Shown: one piece after another, positions 1 to 8,792 of the stretch
How the letters are laid out: each line of letters opens with the position of its first letter
How positions within the stretch are numbered: the stretch's first letter is position 1
Assembly: GCF_900186955.1 (NCBI RefSeq)
Contig: NZ_LT906438.1
Location: 496,001-560,000, forward strand
Reading direction: 5' to 3'
Origin: Bacillus pumilus
Lineage (GTDB): Bacteria; Bacillota; Bacilli; Bacillales; Bacillaceae
Length of the DNA: 64,000 nucleotides
Translations under genes and position numbers: made by a program
The notes under the pieces: generated by a model
Seen by the model: only the letters and a program-made list of their open reading frames with translations
What the model was told of the DNA's origin: nothing
Database searches by the model: none

Positions 1-2
1 TA

Positions 3-1211
3 GGCACACACGTACAAGGCATTACATTATTTTTGTTATTAAAAGCTTTTTCATCTGGCTGTTCTGCTCTGACTGGAGTAGAAGCCATTTCAAATACGAT
101 TCCATCCTTTAAAAAACCAGCTGCACAAAACGCAGCGAGAACATTGTTGATGATGGGTGGATTGCTAGCTGTTTTATTTGTGGGAGTCACATTGCTTGCA
201 TTTGGTTTCGGCATCTCGCCAAAGCCAGAAGAAACGGTTGTATCACAAATTGCGTCAGACACTTTTGGACGTACGTTTTTCTATTACGTGATTCAGGCAG
301 TCACAGCGCTAATTCTAATATTAGCGGCAAATACCGGCTTTTCAGCCTTTCCGTTATTGGCTGTCAATTTAGCAAAGGATAAATATATGCCGCGTATGTT
401 TACTGTAAGAGGAGACCGGCTTGGTTACTCTAATGGCATTATCTTTCTAGGCGTAGCCTCTATGCTGCTCATCTGGTTGTTTGATGGAAAAACAGAACAT
501 CTTATACCGCTATATGCTGTCGGTGTGTTTATTCCATTTACCCTGTCGCAGACCGGCATGTGTGTGAAGTGGATTCGTGAAAAACCGCAGGGCTGGAAAA
601 CGAAAATGCCAATCAATATCGTCGGAGCACTGATTTCTTTTACAGTTTTTATGATTCTCATTTTGACCAAGTTCCATCTCGTATGGCCAATATTTGTTTT
701 CCTGCCTATTGTTTTATTTATCTTTCATTCCATTAAAAAGCATTATTTGTCTGTTGGAGAACAACTGCGTTTATTGAATGAAACAGAGCCTGTTGAGATT
801 AAAGGAAATGTGGTCATCGTACCTATAGCGGGTGTCACGCGTGTTGTCGAACAATCTGTTCAATATGCAAAGTCTTTGTCAGAGCAAGTCATAGCGGTTC
901 ATGTATCCTTTGATAAAGAAAAGGATAAGAAAATTGAAGAAGATTGGGAAAAACTCAATAGCGGTGTACGGCTTGTGATGCTGCATTCATCCTATCGAAG
1001 CCTCATTCACCCGCTAGATAAATTTCTTGAGACAGTTGAAACAAAAGCAAATGCCCATCAATATAAAGTGATGGTGCTTGTGCCACAATTTATACCGAAA
1101 AAAAGATGGCACACCATTTTGCATAATCAATCTGCCTTTTTATTAAGATTCCGCCTATTATGGAAGCGGGATATTGTGGTGGCAACCCTGCCCTATCATT
1201 TTAAAAAGTAG
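3..1211 (+). CDS. kimA: Potassium importer KimA, C-terminal part (5' end outside window)
   Basis: The reading frame is open through the left edge, so about the last 400 residues are present of a protein that is usually about 607 residues. It begins within the APC-type transmembrane domain (several hydrophobic helices up to about residue 240 of this fragment) and ends with a cytoplasmic USP-like domain of about 150 residues, the layout of KimA (formerly YdaO). KimA is a high-affinity proton-coupled K+ importer of the plasma membrane. In B. subtilis it is controlled by a c-di-AMP riboswitch in the leader and by c-di-AMP binding to the soluble domain; any leader here lies outside the window. The next gene is ydaP, as in B. 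subtilis but without the intervening mutT. Identification rests on fold order, length and synteny. Confidence 0.9.
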   Translation, partial: GTHVQGITLFLLLKAFSSGCSALTGVEAISNTIPSFKKPAAQNAARTLLMMGGLLAVLFVGVTLLAFGFGISPKPEETVVSQIASDTFGRTFFYYVIQAVTALILILAANTGFSAFPLLAVNLAKDKYMPRMFTVRGDRLGYSNGIIFLGVASMLLIWLFDGKTEHLIPLYAVGVFIPFTLSQTGMCVKWIREKPQGWKTKMPINIVGALISFTVFMILILTKFHLVWPIFVFLPIVLFIFHSIKKHYLSVGEQLRLLNETEPVEIKGNVVIVPIAGVTRVVEQSVQYAKSLSEQVIAVHVSFDKEKDKKIEEDWEKLNSGVRLVMLHSSYRSLIHPLDKFLETVETKANAHQYKVMVLVPQFIPKKRWHTILHNQSAFLLRFRLLWKRDIVVATLPYHFKK

Positions 1212-1281
1212 CAGAAGCAAGTTGAAACGTTTGATCAAAAGGATGCGGTGGTATGGAGTAAGAAAAAAGGAGTTTTCTCAC

Positions 1282-3003
1282 ATGCCGCAAAGAACCGCAG
1301 GAAAAGAAGTAACAGCGCTACTGGAAGAGTGGGGCGTGAAACATATTTATGGAATGCCCGGCGATAGTATAAACGAATTGATTGAAGAACTTAGGCATGA
1401 ATCAAGCCAAATAAAATTTATCCAAACGAGACATGAAGAAGTGGCAGCACTATCAGCGGCGGCTGATGCCAAACTAACAGGTAAACTTGGTGTCTGCTTA
1501 TCAATCGCTGGGCCGGGTGCTGTCCACTTATTAAATGGACTGTATGATGCAAAAGCAGATGGTGCACCAGTTTTAGCAATTGCAGGGCAGGTTGCTTCGG
1601 CCGAAGTAGGCAGAGATGCATTCCAAGAAATCAAATTGGAGCGAATGTTTGACGATGTCGCTGTCTTTAATCAGCAGGTACAGACAGCAGAGGCGCTGCC
1701 TGACTTATTGAATCAAGCCATCAAAGCAGCTTATACCCATAAAGGTGTGGCAGTTCTCACCGTATCGGATGACTTATTTTCTCAAAAAATAAAGCGTAAA
1801 CCCGTCTATACATCTCCTCTTTATGTTGAGGGAGAAGTACGGGCAAAGAAAGATCAATTGCTAAAGGCAGCTCAGCTGATTAACAATGCGAAGAAACCAG
1901 TCATCTTAGCAGGTAAAGGATTAAGACATGCAAAAGAAGAGCTTCTTTCATTTGCAGAAAAGGCAGCTGCTCCTATCGTCATCACGCTCCCTGCAAAAGG
2001 TATTGTGCCAGACAGGCATCCATACTTTTTAGGTAACTTAGGTCAAATTGGAACGAAGCCGGCATATGAAGCGATGGAAGAATGTGATCTCTTAATTATG
2101 CTTGGCACCTCCTTTCCATATAGAGACTACTTACCAGAGGACACGCCAGCCATTCAACTAGATATTAAACCAGATCAAATCGGCAAAAGGTATCCGGTAG
2201 ATGTGGGAATTGTGAGCGACAGCAAGAGTGGTTTGCATGAACTAACTTCCTACATTGAATATAAAGAACAGCGTGGCTTTCTTGAAGCTTGTACAGAACA
2301 TATGATGAAGTGGCGAGAAGAAATGGATAAAGAAAAATCTGTTGCTACTTCACCAATTAAACCACAGCAAGTCATTGCTAGACTAGAAGAAGCAGTCGAG
2401 GACAATGCCATTCTTTCAGTTGATGTTGGTAATGTCACGGTATGGATGGCACGTCATTTTGAAATGAAACAGCAGGATTTCATTATCTCCAGCTGGCTTG
2501 CCACAATGGGCTGCGGTTTACCTGGTGCGATTTCAGCTAAATTGAATGAACCGAACAGACAAGCCATTGCCGTCTGTGGTGATGGAGGCTTCACAATGGT
2601 CATGCAAGACTTTGTGACAGCTGTAAAGTATAAGCTGCCGATCGTTGTCGTAATCTTAAACAACAACAATTTAGGGATGATTGAATATGAACAACAGGTA
2701 AAAGGAAACATAAATTATGGTATAGAGCTGGAGGATATTGATTTTGTTAAGTTTGCAGAGGCGTGTGGCGGCAAAGGATTCTCTGTGTCATCACATGAAG
2801 AATTAGCTCCAGCCTTTGATACAGCCCTTCAATCCGATAAACCAGTCATTATTGATGTCGCTGTCGCCAATGAACCTCCGTTACCTGGGAAAATCACTTA
2901 CACCCAAGCAGCAGGCTTCAGTAAATATTTATTGAAAAAATTCTTTGAAAAAGGTGAGCTGGATATCCCTCCACTCAAGAAAAGCCTCAAACGCTTTTTC
3001 TAA
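1282..3003 (+). CDS. ydaP: Thiamine-diphosphate-dependent pyruvate oxidase-like enzyme YdaP
   Basis: 573 residues from the ATG at 1282, which has an AAAAAGGAG site 9-10 bases upstream; longer in-frame starts would run into the end of kimA. Three domains typical of the acetolactate synthase/pyruvate oxidase family are seen: an N-terminal TPP Pyr domain with the catalytic Glu in TRHEEVAAL, a central domain from about residue 190, and a C-terminal TPP-binding PP domain with GDGGF followed by NNNNLGM. It should be a cytoplasmic flavoprotein acting on pyruvate, but acetate- versus acetyl-phosphate-forming activity cannot be told from sequence. B. subtilis YdaP has nearly the same length and the same position after kimA, and is described there as a SigB-dependent general stress gene. 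Confidence 0.88.
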   Translation: MPQRTAGKEVTALLEEWGVKHIYGMPGDSINELIEELRHESSQIKFIQTRHEEVAALSAAADAKLTGKLGVCLSIAGPGAVHLLNGLYDAKADGAPVLAIAGQVASAEVGRDAFQEIKLERMFDDVAVFNQQVQTAEALPDLLNQAIKAAYTHKGVAVLTVSDDLFSQKIKRKPVYTSPLYVEGEVRAKKDQLLKAAQLINNAKKPVILAGKGLRHAKEELLSFAEKAAAPIVITLPAKGIVPDRHPYFLGNLGQIGTKPAYEAMEECDLLIMLGTSFPYRDYLPEDTPAIQLDIKPDQIGKRYPVDVGIVSDSKSGLHELTSYIEYKEQRGFLEACTEHMMKWREEMDKEKSVATSPIKPQQVIARLEEAVEDNAILSVDVGNVTVWMARHFEMKQQDFIISSWLATMGCGLPGAISAKLNEPNRQAIAVCGDGGFTMVMQDFVTAVKYKLPIVVVILNNNNLGMIEYEQQVKGNINYGIELEDIDFVKFAEACGGKGFSVSSHEELAPAFDTALQSDKPVIIDVAVANEPPLPGKITYTQAAGFSKYLLKKFFEKGELDIPPLKKSLKRFF

Positions 3004-3012
3004 ACACAAAGT

Positions 3013-3047
3013 AGTCGGTCTTCTGAAAAGAGGGCTGACTTTTTTTG
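3013..3047 (+). terminator. Intrinsic terminator after ydaP
   Basis: The inverted arms AGTCGGTCTTC and GAGGGCTGACT, with some G-U pairs, are followed by seven T residues just behind the ydaP stop codon. Confidence 0.8.
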
Positions 3048-3071
3048 TGATGATTAGGAAAAACATTTCAA

Positions 3072-3100
3072 TTGTCACTTGCCTTCATTTCTATTAAAAT
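3072..3100 (+). promoter_or_regulatory. Candidate SigA promoter of the LXG toxin gene
   Basis: TTGTCA at 3072-3077 and TAAAAT at 3095-3100 are separated by 17 bases. The site lies about 100 bases upstream of the toxin start, after the ydaP terminator. Prediction from consensus only. Confidence 0.5.
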
Positions 3101-3197
3101 ATTTGGAAATTATTTTTGTAACTTAAAGCCTATTTTTCCAATTCGCTGAGAAAGGTAAAATAGACTTTATGATCAATAATGGAGGGAGTGACTTCTT

Positions 3198-4796
3198 CTG
3201 GGCAAGATACTTGATGCAAAAGCACTAACAAGTGCCATGGATGCAAGGGCAAAACACTACCAGGAACTCCGTGAACAAATGGTAGATTTAAAAAAGGCAC
3301 TTCAAGGCGTGGCTAACCTCGGTGATGATTTCACTGGAAAAGGTGCCGATAACATTAAAAGCTTTTATAAAGAACTGGCTGGAAATGTAGATATGTTTAT
3401 CAGCTTCATTGATAAGCAAAAAGCCTTTCATGAAGGTGTTTCTGGGACACTAGATGATACAAACTTTGGCGGCGACACCTTTGTAGAAGAACACTTTTTA
3501 GACAACGCTGTACATATGGGCATCAAAAATGCCAAAAGCATTGTAAAGGATCAAAAAAAGGCCCTTAAAACGATTTTTCAAGACATCGACGACCTCATTT
3601 CTCTAGAGGTATTTGATAGTCAAACCTTTGATGAAAAAATTGCAGATGCGGAAGACGAGCGAAAAAAGACAGTGAAAGACCTAAGAGAGCTTGATCAAAA
3701 TGTAAAAGATGAATATGCTTTGTCAGAAACGGAGCAGCAAGCTACAATGGCATTGTACGTAGAAATGATCAATGCTACAAATGACGGAAAAGCCATTTCG
3801 CCTATGAATTTTGACAAGAAAGCGTATCAAAATAGTGAAATCTACAAGGCAAAAAGCGATATTGAGAAGCAAACTTCTGAATATCTGAAAATCAAAAAAG
3901 AACAAGAAGAGGCCCGCGAGATCGCAAAGGAACAAGAAGCGCTCGCCAACCGTCCTTGGTATGAAAAAGCACTCGATTATGGCGGGAATATTGTCAATGA
4001 ATTGACAGGCGTGAACGATGCAAAACGTGCCGCAACAGGTGTCGATCCGATCACAGGCGAAGAACTTACTGCAGGACAGCGCGTCGCCGCAGGCGGCATG
4101 GCAGCTGCAGGATATATCCCAATCGTCGGCTGGGCAGGACGCATTTTCAAAGGTGGTAAAGCCGTCTATAAAACAACTCAAGCCACATCAGCCGCAGTCA
4201 GAGCAGTCGACATTTACAAGACATCGCAAAAGTCTTTTGACGCCTTAAAAACATCTCAAAAAGGCTTATATGGTCTTACCGCCACCAACGGCTTCAGCGA
4301 AGCGATTACAGGGCGTGATATGTTTGGGAATAAGGTCTCGAAAGAACAGCAGGAAGCGAGTATGAATGCGGCGCTGGGAATGCTTTTGCCGTTTGGGGCG
4401 AAGGGGTTCAATGGGAAGATGGGGATTAAAGGTGGTACTGTTAAAAATGTGGATAATGGTACAGTGTGGAAGGATATAAAAGTTACTCAACCACTTTATG
4501 AAGGTACAAAAATCCCAAAATCTTTTGAATTAGCAACAGTTGATGGAAAGTTCTGGGTGCACCCTAATGGGACAAAACATATGGTTGAGTATATAACTAG
4601 AGATGCAACGACACATGGTATGCCGATAAATAGTCAAACTTTATTGTCGAGTTTCCAAAGCTCTGTTAACAATGCTGCCAAGCAAGGAATTAAATATGAA
4701 GAAATTATGAAGGTAGGTAATTGGGAATTAATATTTAGTAAACCTCGCGGAGACGGATTGCTACCAGTAATAAAGCATGCTGTGTATATGCCTTAA
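3198..4796 (+). CDS. LXG-domain polymorphic toxin
   Basis: The first ATG is at 3237, but the frame is open from 3192 and the upstream codons (LGKILDAKALTSA) continue the conserved LXG N-terminus. GGAGGG at 3181-3186 sits about 11 bases before a CTG at 3198, the likely start, giving 532 residues. Residues about 1-230 form the helical, coiled-coil-rich LXG domain used for export by the ESX/type VII (Yuk) system. Residues about 250-330 contain a pre-toxin segment with the ATGVDPITGEEL motif and a glycine/alanine-rich stretch. The last 110 residues are the variable toxin domain, with WVHPNGTKHM and a distal Lys-His; a nuclease of some kind is likely but I do not recognise the family. The coding DNA becomes clearly more AT-rich after about 4430, as expected for an exchanged toxin tip. 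The immunity gene follows after 14 bases. Confidence 0.85.
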   Translation: MGKILDAKALTSAMDARAKHYQELREQMVDLKKALQGVANLGDDFTGKGADNIKSFYKELAGNVDMFISFIDKQKAFHEGVSGTLDDTNFGGDTFVEEHFLDNAVHMGIKNAKSIVKDQKKALKTIFQDIDDLISLEVFDSQTFDEKIADAEDERKKTVKDLRELDQNVKDEYALSETEQQATMALYVEMINATNDGKAISPMNFDKKAYQNSEIYKAKSDIEKQTSEYLKIKKEQEEAREIAKEQEALANRPWYEKALDYGGNIVNELTGVNDAKRAATGVDPITGEELTAGQRVAAGGMAAAGYIPIVGWAGRIFKGGKAVYKTTQATSAAVRAVDIYKTSQKSFDALKTSQKGLYGLTATNGFSEAITGRDMFGNKVSKEQQEASMNAALGMLLPFGAKGFNGKMGIKGGTVKNVDNGTVWKDIKVTQPLYEGTKIPKSFELATVDGKFWVHPNGTKHMVEYITRDATTHGMPINSQTLLSSFQSSVNNAAKQGIKYEEIMKVGNWELIFSKPRGDGLLPVIKHAVYMP

Positions 4797-4810
4797 AAGG
4801 AGAAATGATG

Positions 4811-5320
4811 ATGTTAAAAGTAATAGAATATAAAGACAGTCAACCTATCAACATTGAATATGATCTTTATACACCGATTAATATAGAATTTGGTAGTTGG
4901 AATATATCAAAAGAGCCAACGATATATTGGAGAACTGGAGATTTCAAGAAATCTTTAATTGAAATAGGTTTAGGGAAATATACGGGTAATATTCGTTCAA
5001 TTACACTAACGTTAAGTGAAAATGTACACAAAATGGAAAGTTTGAAATTAGATATGGAAGATATAATTATGGTTAAAGGTGTACCGAGTTTTCAGATAGA
5101 AGAATCTAATAATAATACCTATATAGACGAAAAAGGTAAATTAGACGTGTATATAGGTAGGGATAAGGTATTCATTTCATTCTCAGAAAATGATGCAGTA
5201 TCTATTTTACAAAGTGATACAGTAGGATTTGCTTTGGATAAAGAAGAAGTAGTATGTGGTATTATCATAAGTGGTATGTTAGAACATGAAAAGAAAACAT
5301 TAGAAGATGCATTGAATTAG
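4811..5320 (+). CDS. Probable immunity protein for the LXG toxin
   Basis: 169 residues, very AT-rich, mostly predicted beta strands, no signal peptide or membrane segment. AAGGAG at 4797-4802 is 8 bases from the ATG at 4811, which is therefore preferred over the ATGs at 4805 and 4808. The gene follows the toxin stop by only 14 bases and is followed by a terminator, so toxin and immunity form one unit. I do not recognise the family. The role (binding the toxin domain in the producing cell's cytoplasm) is inferred from position, composition and the general architecture of LXG loci. A hypothetical cargo protein is the alternative. Confidence 0.7.
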   Translation: MLKVIEYKDSQPINIEYDLYTPINIEFGSWNISKEPTIYWRTGDFKKSLIEIGLGKYTGNIRSITLTLSENVHKMESLKLDMEDIIMVKGVPSFQIEESNNNTYIDEKGKLDVYIGRDKVFISFSENDAVSILQSDTVGFALDKEEVVCGIIISGMLEHEKKTLEDALN

Positions 5321-5335
5321 AGTATTATGAAATAC

Positions 5336-5372
5336 AAAAACCTTGATGACTAAATGTCTTAAAAGGTTTTTT
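5336..5372 (+). terminator. Intrinsic terminator after the toxin-immunity pair
   Basis: AAAAACCTT pairs with AAGGTTTTT across a loop of about 20 bases and ends in a T run. Confidence 0.6.
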
Positions 5373-5379
5373 GTGTTGA

Positions 5380-5472
5380 TCGGAGTTTAGAAAATTATTT
5401 GATAGTGATGAATATGGTGAAGGAATTTTTCATTATCAAGAAAGTGCTAGAAGCCACCTCATGAGCAAGTGA
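5380..5472 (+). pseudogene. 30-codon coding remnant between immunity genes
   Basis: An open frame without a start codon translates to a hydrophilic, protein-like tail (it includes FRKLFDSDEYGEG and FHYQESARSHL) and ends at TGA 5470-5472. It follows a stop at 5377-5379. It looks like the last residues of a lost toxin tip or cargo gene of the polymorphic-toxin locus; this is inference from composition and position. It could also be chance coding potential. Confidence 0.35.
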
Positions 5473-5545
5473 AAACGGATTATATAATTTTTTACAGCTG
5501 TTTTTTGTTTTGTTCAAACATAGAAACGGAAAGGGTTTTTAAATA

Positions 5546-5990
5546 TTGAATGATATATTGACAAAGAAGTTAGTTGTAGAAAGTGGTATTGAGTTTGAAA
5601 AGTCTCTAGAGTATGGGGGACCCTATGAACTAGCGATTGTAGAATATACTCAAGGAGGGAAAGAAAAACTATTTACGGGACTAGCCTATGATATGTACGA
5701 AAACGGACATGTTGAAAGTTATTTCTATGTAGAGAAAGGTATTAAACAGGGGAAGTACGTGGAGTTTTACCCAAATGGCAGTTTGAAAAAAAATAGGGTA
5801 TATGAGGAAGAACACTACAGAGGGATATCAAGTGGAGTTTTTTGAGAATGGAAATAAAAAGTATGAGTGTGAATGTATTGCTGGCCGAGAGATGACTTAC
5901 ATAAAATATGATAAAGATGGTCATGTGAAAGAGTATAAGGAAGAACCTAATGAATCAGATTTAATATATGCTGAAAAATTCAATGAATGA
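5546..5990 (+). pseudogene. Frameshifted YwqK-type (MORN-like) immunity/antitoxin gene
   Basis: Two overlapping frames together encode one protein of about 147 residues. The first runs from a TTG at 5546 (GGAAAGGG just upstream) to TGA at 5843-5845. The second enters near 5815 and ends at 5990. Both halves carry the short repeats of the YwqK/MORN-like family (YVEFYPNGSLKK, then YQVEFFENGNKK, then YIKYDKDGHVKEY). Removing one base near 5815-5820 (CACTACAGAGGGATATC) restores a continuous frame reading YRGYQVEFF. Members of this family act as immunity proteins or antitoxins next to polymorphic toxins, so this is probably an orphan immunity gene that has decayed. A sequencing error at the shift is the alternative. 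Confidence 0.7.
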
Positions 5991-6081
5991 TCAATGGTCA
6001 AATGAATTATCAGTTAAAAAAGCTTAAAATGAGAAGAAATCAAATAGAAGTCATTACAAATTGAAAAGGGGAATAACAACC

Positions 6082-6306
6082 ATGCTATGGATCCTCACAC
6101 AAAACCAACAAACTCTGATTCATGTCCAAGAAGTCTCAGTAAGCGGCAAAAAAATTGAAGGGATGATTTTGGGGAGTACTTCCTGGGCAAAGATGCTCGG
6201 CAAGTATGACTCAAATGATCGCGCAGCCGAGATCCTTCAAGACATGATGAAGACGATTGAAGAACATCCAAATGCCACAATGACATACCGAATGCCTCTT
6301 CAATAA
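6082..6306 (+). CDS. Small conserved-looking protein of unknown function
   Basis: 74 residues, soluble, no signal peptide. The ATG at 6082 has AAAGGGG at 6064-6070 about 11 bases upstream; an in-frame TTG at 6061 has no suitable ribosome binding site. The sequence mixes beta strands (LWILTQNQQTLIHV) with a C-terminal helix (RAAEILQDMMKTIEE). GC content is back to the genome level, unlike the toxin remnants before it. I do not recognise it. It is followed directly by a strong hairpin terminator shared with the convergent gene. Confidence 0.6.
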   Translation: MLWILTQNQQTLIHVQEVSVSGKKIEGMILGSTSWAKMLGKYDSNDRAAEILQDMMKTIEEHPNATMTYRMPLQ

Positions 6307-6310
6307 AAAG

Positions 6311-6343
6311 AAACCACCTTTCCATCGTGAAAAGGTGGTTTTT
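6311..6343. terminator. Bidirectional terminator between convergent small genes
   Basis: AAACCACCTTT pairs with AAAGGTGGTTT, with A/T runs on both sides, between the genes ending at 6306 (+) and 6346 (-). Confidence 0.75.
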
Positions 6344-6345
6344 GT

Positions 6346-6609
6346 TTAGGATGGTGTTTTTCCAAAGGCTAAGAATAAGGGAATGCCTGTGCCAACAAGG
6401 GTGGTGGCAAATAGGAACATACCGCAAATAAATAGAAAATGGCTGGCTGAAAAGACGAGTGCCAGAATGAGAAAAACGATGCTGAGTCCTATCATGCTAT
6501 AGGATGGGACAAAGCGGCGTTTGTAGGTGGCTTTCTTTGTTAGGAAGGAGAAGAAAATACCAAATAACAAAGGGACAATCCATAAGTAAAATAAAATAAT
6601 AAGAGACAT
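6346..6609 (-). CDS. Small integral membrane protein, unknown function
   Basis: 87 residues with three hydrophobic segments (about residues 3-22, 38-56 and 59-80) separated by a basic loop KKATYKRR. The ATG at 6609 follows AGG at 6620-6618 by 8 bases. It resembles short three-helix membrane proteins found throughout Bacillus, but I cannot name a family with confidence. It is transcribed toward the hairpin at 6311-6343. Confidence 0.6.
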   Translation of the reverse strand: MSLIILFYLWIVPLLFGIFFSFLTKKATYKRRFVPSYSMIGLSIVFLILALVFSASHFLFICGMFLFATTLVGTGIPLFLAFGKTPS

Positions 6610-6707
6610 ACATCATACCTCGATTTTTCCTTCTATTTTATCAGATGCCGATCACAACGGATACTACAAAGCTTCACTTTGTAAAATAATTCATGCAATC
6701 GACACAA

Positions 6708-7277
6708 TTAAGTGGGCTGATTCATCGAATGCGTTTTTTGTTTTATATATTCAGGCTGTAAAAGGGCGTACACACAATGATCGGTAAAGCGATTGCCCAG
6801 CCATTCACATTGTCTTAAAATTCCCTCAAGCGAAAAGGATAATCGCTCTGGGATGCGTCTGCTTTTCTGGTTATCGACAGCAGCCCTAATCTCAATACGA
6901 TGCAGCCCGCACTCTTCAAATAAATAGCGAATGACTGCTTGGCATGCTTTTGTCATGATGCCTTTTCCTTGATGGCCTTCTCCGAGCCAATAGCCGACTG
7001 AAACGGTTCTATTGATCCAATGAATTTGATGGGTGCCAATGATGCCGACAAGTTCTCCATGTGACCAAATGCCCGCTTGAAAACCGTTGTTCTGCATCGC
7101 TTGCTGCATCGCACCTTGGATAAACGCCATACTGTCTTCCTCTGTCTGTGTTGAATCCACCCAAAGCATCCATTCACGTAAATGCTCTCTCGACCGCTGG
7201 ATGAGCAAATACAGACTTCTTGCGTCTCTTGGCTCAAGCAGCCGCATGGATATCTCTTGATCCTGATAAACAAACAT
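6708..7277 (-). CDS. GNAT N-acetyltransferase of the RimJ/RimL type
   Basis: 189 residues. The N-terminal strand and helix (ISMRLLEPRDARSLYLLI) and REWMLWVD are typical of RimL-like acetyltransferases. The acetyl-CoA pyrophosphate loop reads GHQGKGIM at about residue 109, followed by the helix and the HRIEIRA strand, then NQKSRRIPERLSFSLEG, in which the usual Gly of the 'GF..EG' motif is replaced by Ser. It probably acetylates a protein N-terminus or an amino group of a small substrate in the cytoplasm. It is similar in plan to B. subtilis YdaF, but orthology is not established. Single-gene unit; no operator seen. Confidence 0.8.
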   Translation of the reverse strand: MFVYQDQEISMRLLEPRDARSLYLLIQRSREHLREWMLWVDSTQTEEDSMAFIQGAMQQAMQNNGFQAGIWSHGELVGIIGTHQIHWINRTVSVGYWLGEGHQGKGIMTKACQAVIRYLFEECGLHRIEIRAAVDNQKSRRIPERLSFSLEGILRQCEWLGNRFTDHCVYALLQPEYIKQKTHSMNQPT

Positions 7278-7323
7278 GTACCCACATCCTCTCAGGGGAA
7301 TTCTACCATAACCAAATGGAAAG

Positions 7324-7350
7324 AAAAAGACAGCTCAACACTGTCTTTTA
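7324..7350 (-). terminator. Terminator of mntH overlapping its stop codon
   Basis: On the minus strand AAAAGACAG and CTGTCTTTTT pair across a 7-base loop and continue into T residues. The left arm contains the mntH stop codon at 7348-7350. Confidence 0.7.
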
Positions 7351-8625
7351 CATAAACGTATCTACAATTAAGAAGAGATTAAGTGCTACAACAAGAGCTG
7401 CTATCACCCAAGATATTCCTGTCACCCAGCGGGCATTCGTTAATTCACCCATAATTCGTTTTTTACTTGTAAATAAAATGAGCGGAATTAAAGCAAAAGC
7501 AATCCCAAACGATAAGACGACCTGACTCATCACAAGCGCAGAGGTCGGATTCACTCCAGATGCAATAATCGCAATCGGAGGAATGATGGTAATCAGCCGG
7601 CGAACATACAGCGGGATCCGGTATTGAATAAAGCCCTGCATAATGATATCGCCTGACAATGTACCGACAGAAGAGCTGGATAGTCCGGCTACAAGCAGAC
7701 CTACACCAAATAAGATGGCTGATACAGGCCCTGCGAGTGTACCAAAATGCTGAAACGCAACATCCAAATCTTCAACAAAGAGACCATTTTTATAAAATAA
7801 AGCGGCTGCCACAATCAACATGCTGGCATTGATGGCCCCGGCGACGATCATCGCAATGAGGATATCTAAAAACTCAAAGCGAAAAATCTGCTTTTTCTCC
7901 TTTTCCGTTCTGCCGACGACTCTTCTTTGGGTTAAAGCTGAATGTAAGTAGATTGCGTGAGGCATCACAGTGGCACCTAAAATTCCAGCTGCAAGCAGCA
8001 CGCTGTCTGCGCCATCAAATTTTGGAATGAACAGTCCACCAGCGACACTTGCGATATCTGGTTTGGCGACAAAGGTTTGTACAGCGAAAGCGATCACGAC
8101 AACGAACAACATGCCTGTGATACCTGCTTCTAATGCTCGATATCCTCGTCTTTGCAGCTCCAATATCGCAAATGAACCGATAGCCGCGATAATGGATGCT
8201 TCAAGCAGCGGGATTCGAAAGAGCAAGTATAAACCAAGTGCCGCCCCGATAAACTCAGCTAAATCCGTGGCAATAATGACGAGCTCTCCCTGAATCCATA
8301 AACCGATCGAAACGGGCTTTGGAAACTCTTCACGTGCGATTTCAGGTAAGTTTTTGCCTGTCGCAATTCCAAGCTTTGCGGATAAAGACTGGATGAGCAA
8401 AGCCATGAGATTTGATATGAGAATGACCCATAAAAGGAGATATCCATATTTGGAGCCAGCCGCAATGTTGGTGGCGAAATTTCCTGGATCAATATAAGCA
8501 ATGGCTGCGATAAAAGCAGGACCGAGAAAAGGAAGGAGTCTTCTAAATCCCTTGACTTTTCCTTCAAGTGCACGCTCAGCTGCCTCTGACATGTGTGCCT
8601 GTGCCTCGATGTATTTGTTTGTCAT
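7348..8625 (-). CDS. mntH: Nramp-type Mn2+ transporter MntH
   Basis: 425 residues with about 11 membrane helices. The Nramp metal-site motif DPGN is at residues 46-49, and the matching MPHAIYLHSAL in helix 6 is at about residue 220. It imports Mn2+ (and other divalent metals) with protons across the plasma membrane. AGGTGAT lies 6 bases before the ATG. ydaS is the next gene upstream, as in B. subtilis. B. subtilis mntH is repressed by MntR with Mn2+; a candidate dyad lies at 8651-8668. Confidence 0.95.
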   Translation of the reverse strand: MTNKYIEAQAHMSEAAERALEGKVKGFRRLLPFLGPAFIAAIAYIDPGNFATNIAAGSKYGYLLLWVILISNLMALLIQSLSAKLGIATGKNLPEIAREEFPKPVSIGLWIQGELVIIATDLAEFIGAALGLYLLFRIPLLEASIIAAIGSFAILELQRRGYRALEAGITGMLFVVVIAFAVQTFVAKPDIASVAGGLFIPKFDGADSVLLAAGILGATVMPHAIYLHSALTQRRVVGRTEKEKKQIFRFEFLDILIAMIVAGAINASMLIVAAALFYKNGLFVEDLDVAFQHFGTLAGPVSAILFGVGLLVAGLSSSSVGTLSGDIIMQGFIQYRIPLYVRRLITIIPPIAIIASGVNPTSALVMSQVVLSFGIAFALIPLILFTSKKRIMGELTNARWVTGISWVIAALVVALNLFLIVDTFM

Positions 8626-8650
8626 ATGTCATCACCTAGATTCTACAAAG

Positions 8651-8668
8651 TTTTGCTTGGGCACAAAA
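8651..8668 (-). promoter_or_regulatory. Candidate MntR operator upstream of mntH
   Basis: TTTTGCTTGGGCACAAAA is an imperfect dyad (TTTTG-N8-CAAAA) 26 bases upstream of the mntH start and resembles the TTTGC-rich MntR sites. No clear promoter could be placed with it. Confidence 0.4.
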
Positions 8669-8792
8669 TGTTTCCTTGATGCAATTTTTAATCATCATAT
8701 GCCCATCTTCATGAAAAGTCAACTATCTGAACTAATAGGTTTGTTTATCATATGTAAGTGAAAAAAATAGATACCTTGTCAATCCAACACAT

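Noticed and set aside
1174..1281. Longer N-terminus of YdaP
   Set aside because: It overlaps the end of kimA and has no ribosome binding site; the ATG at 1282 is well supported.
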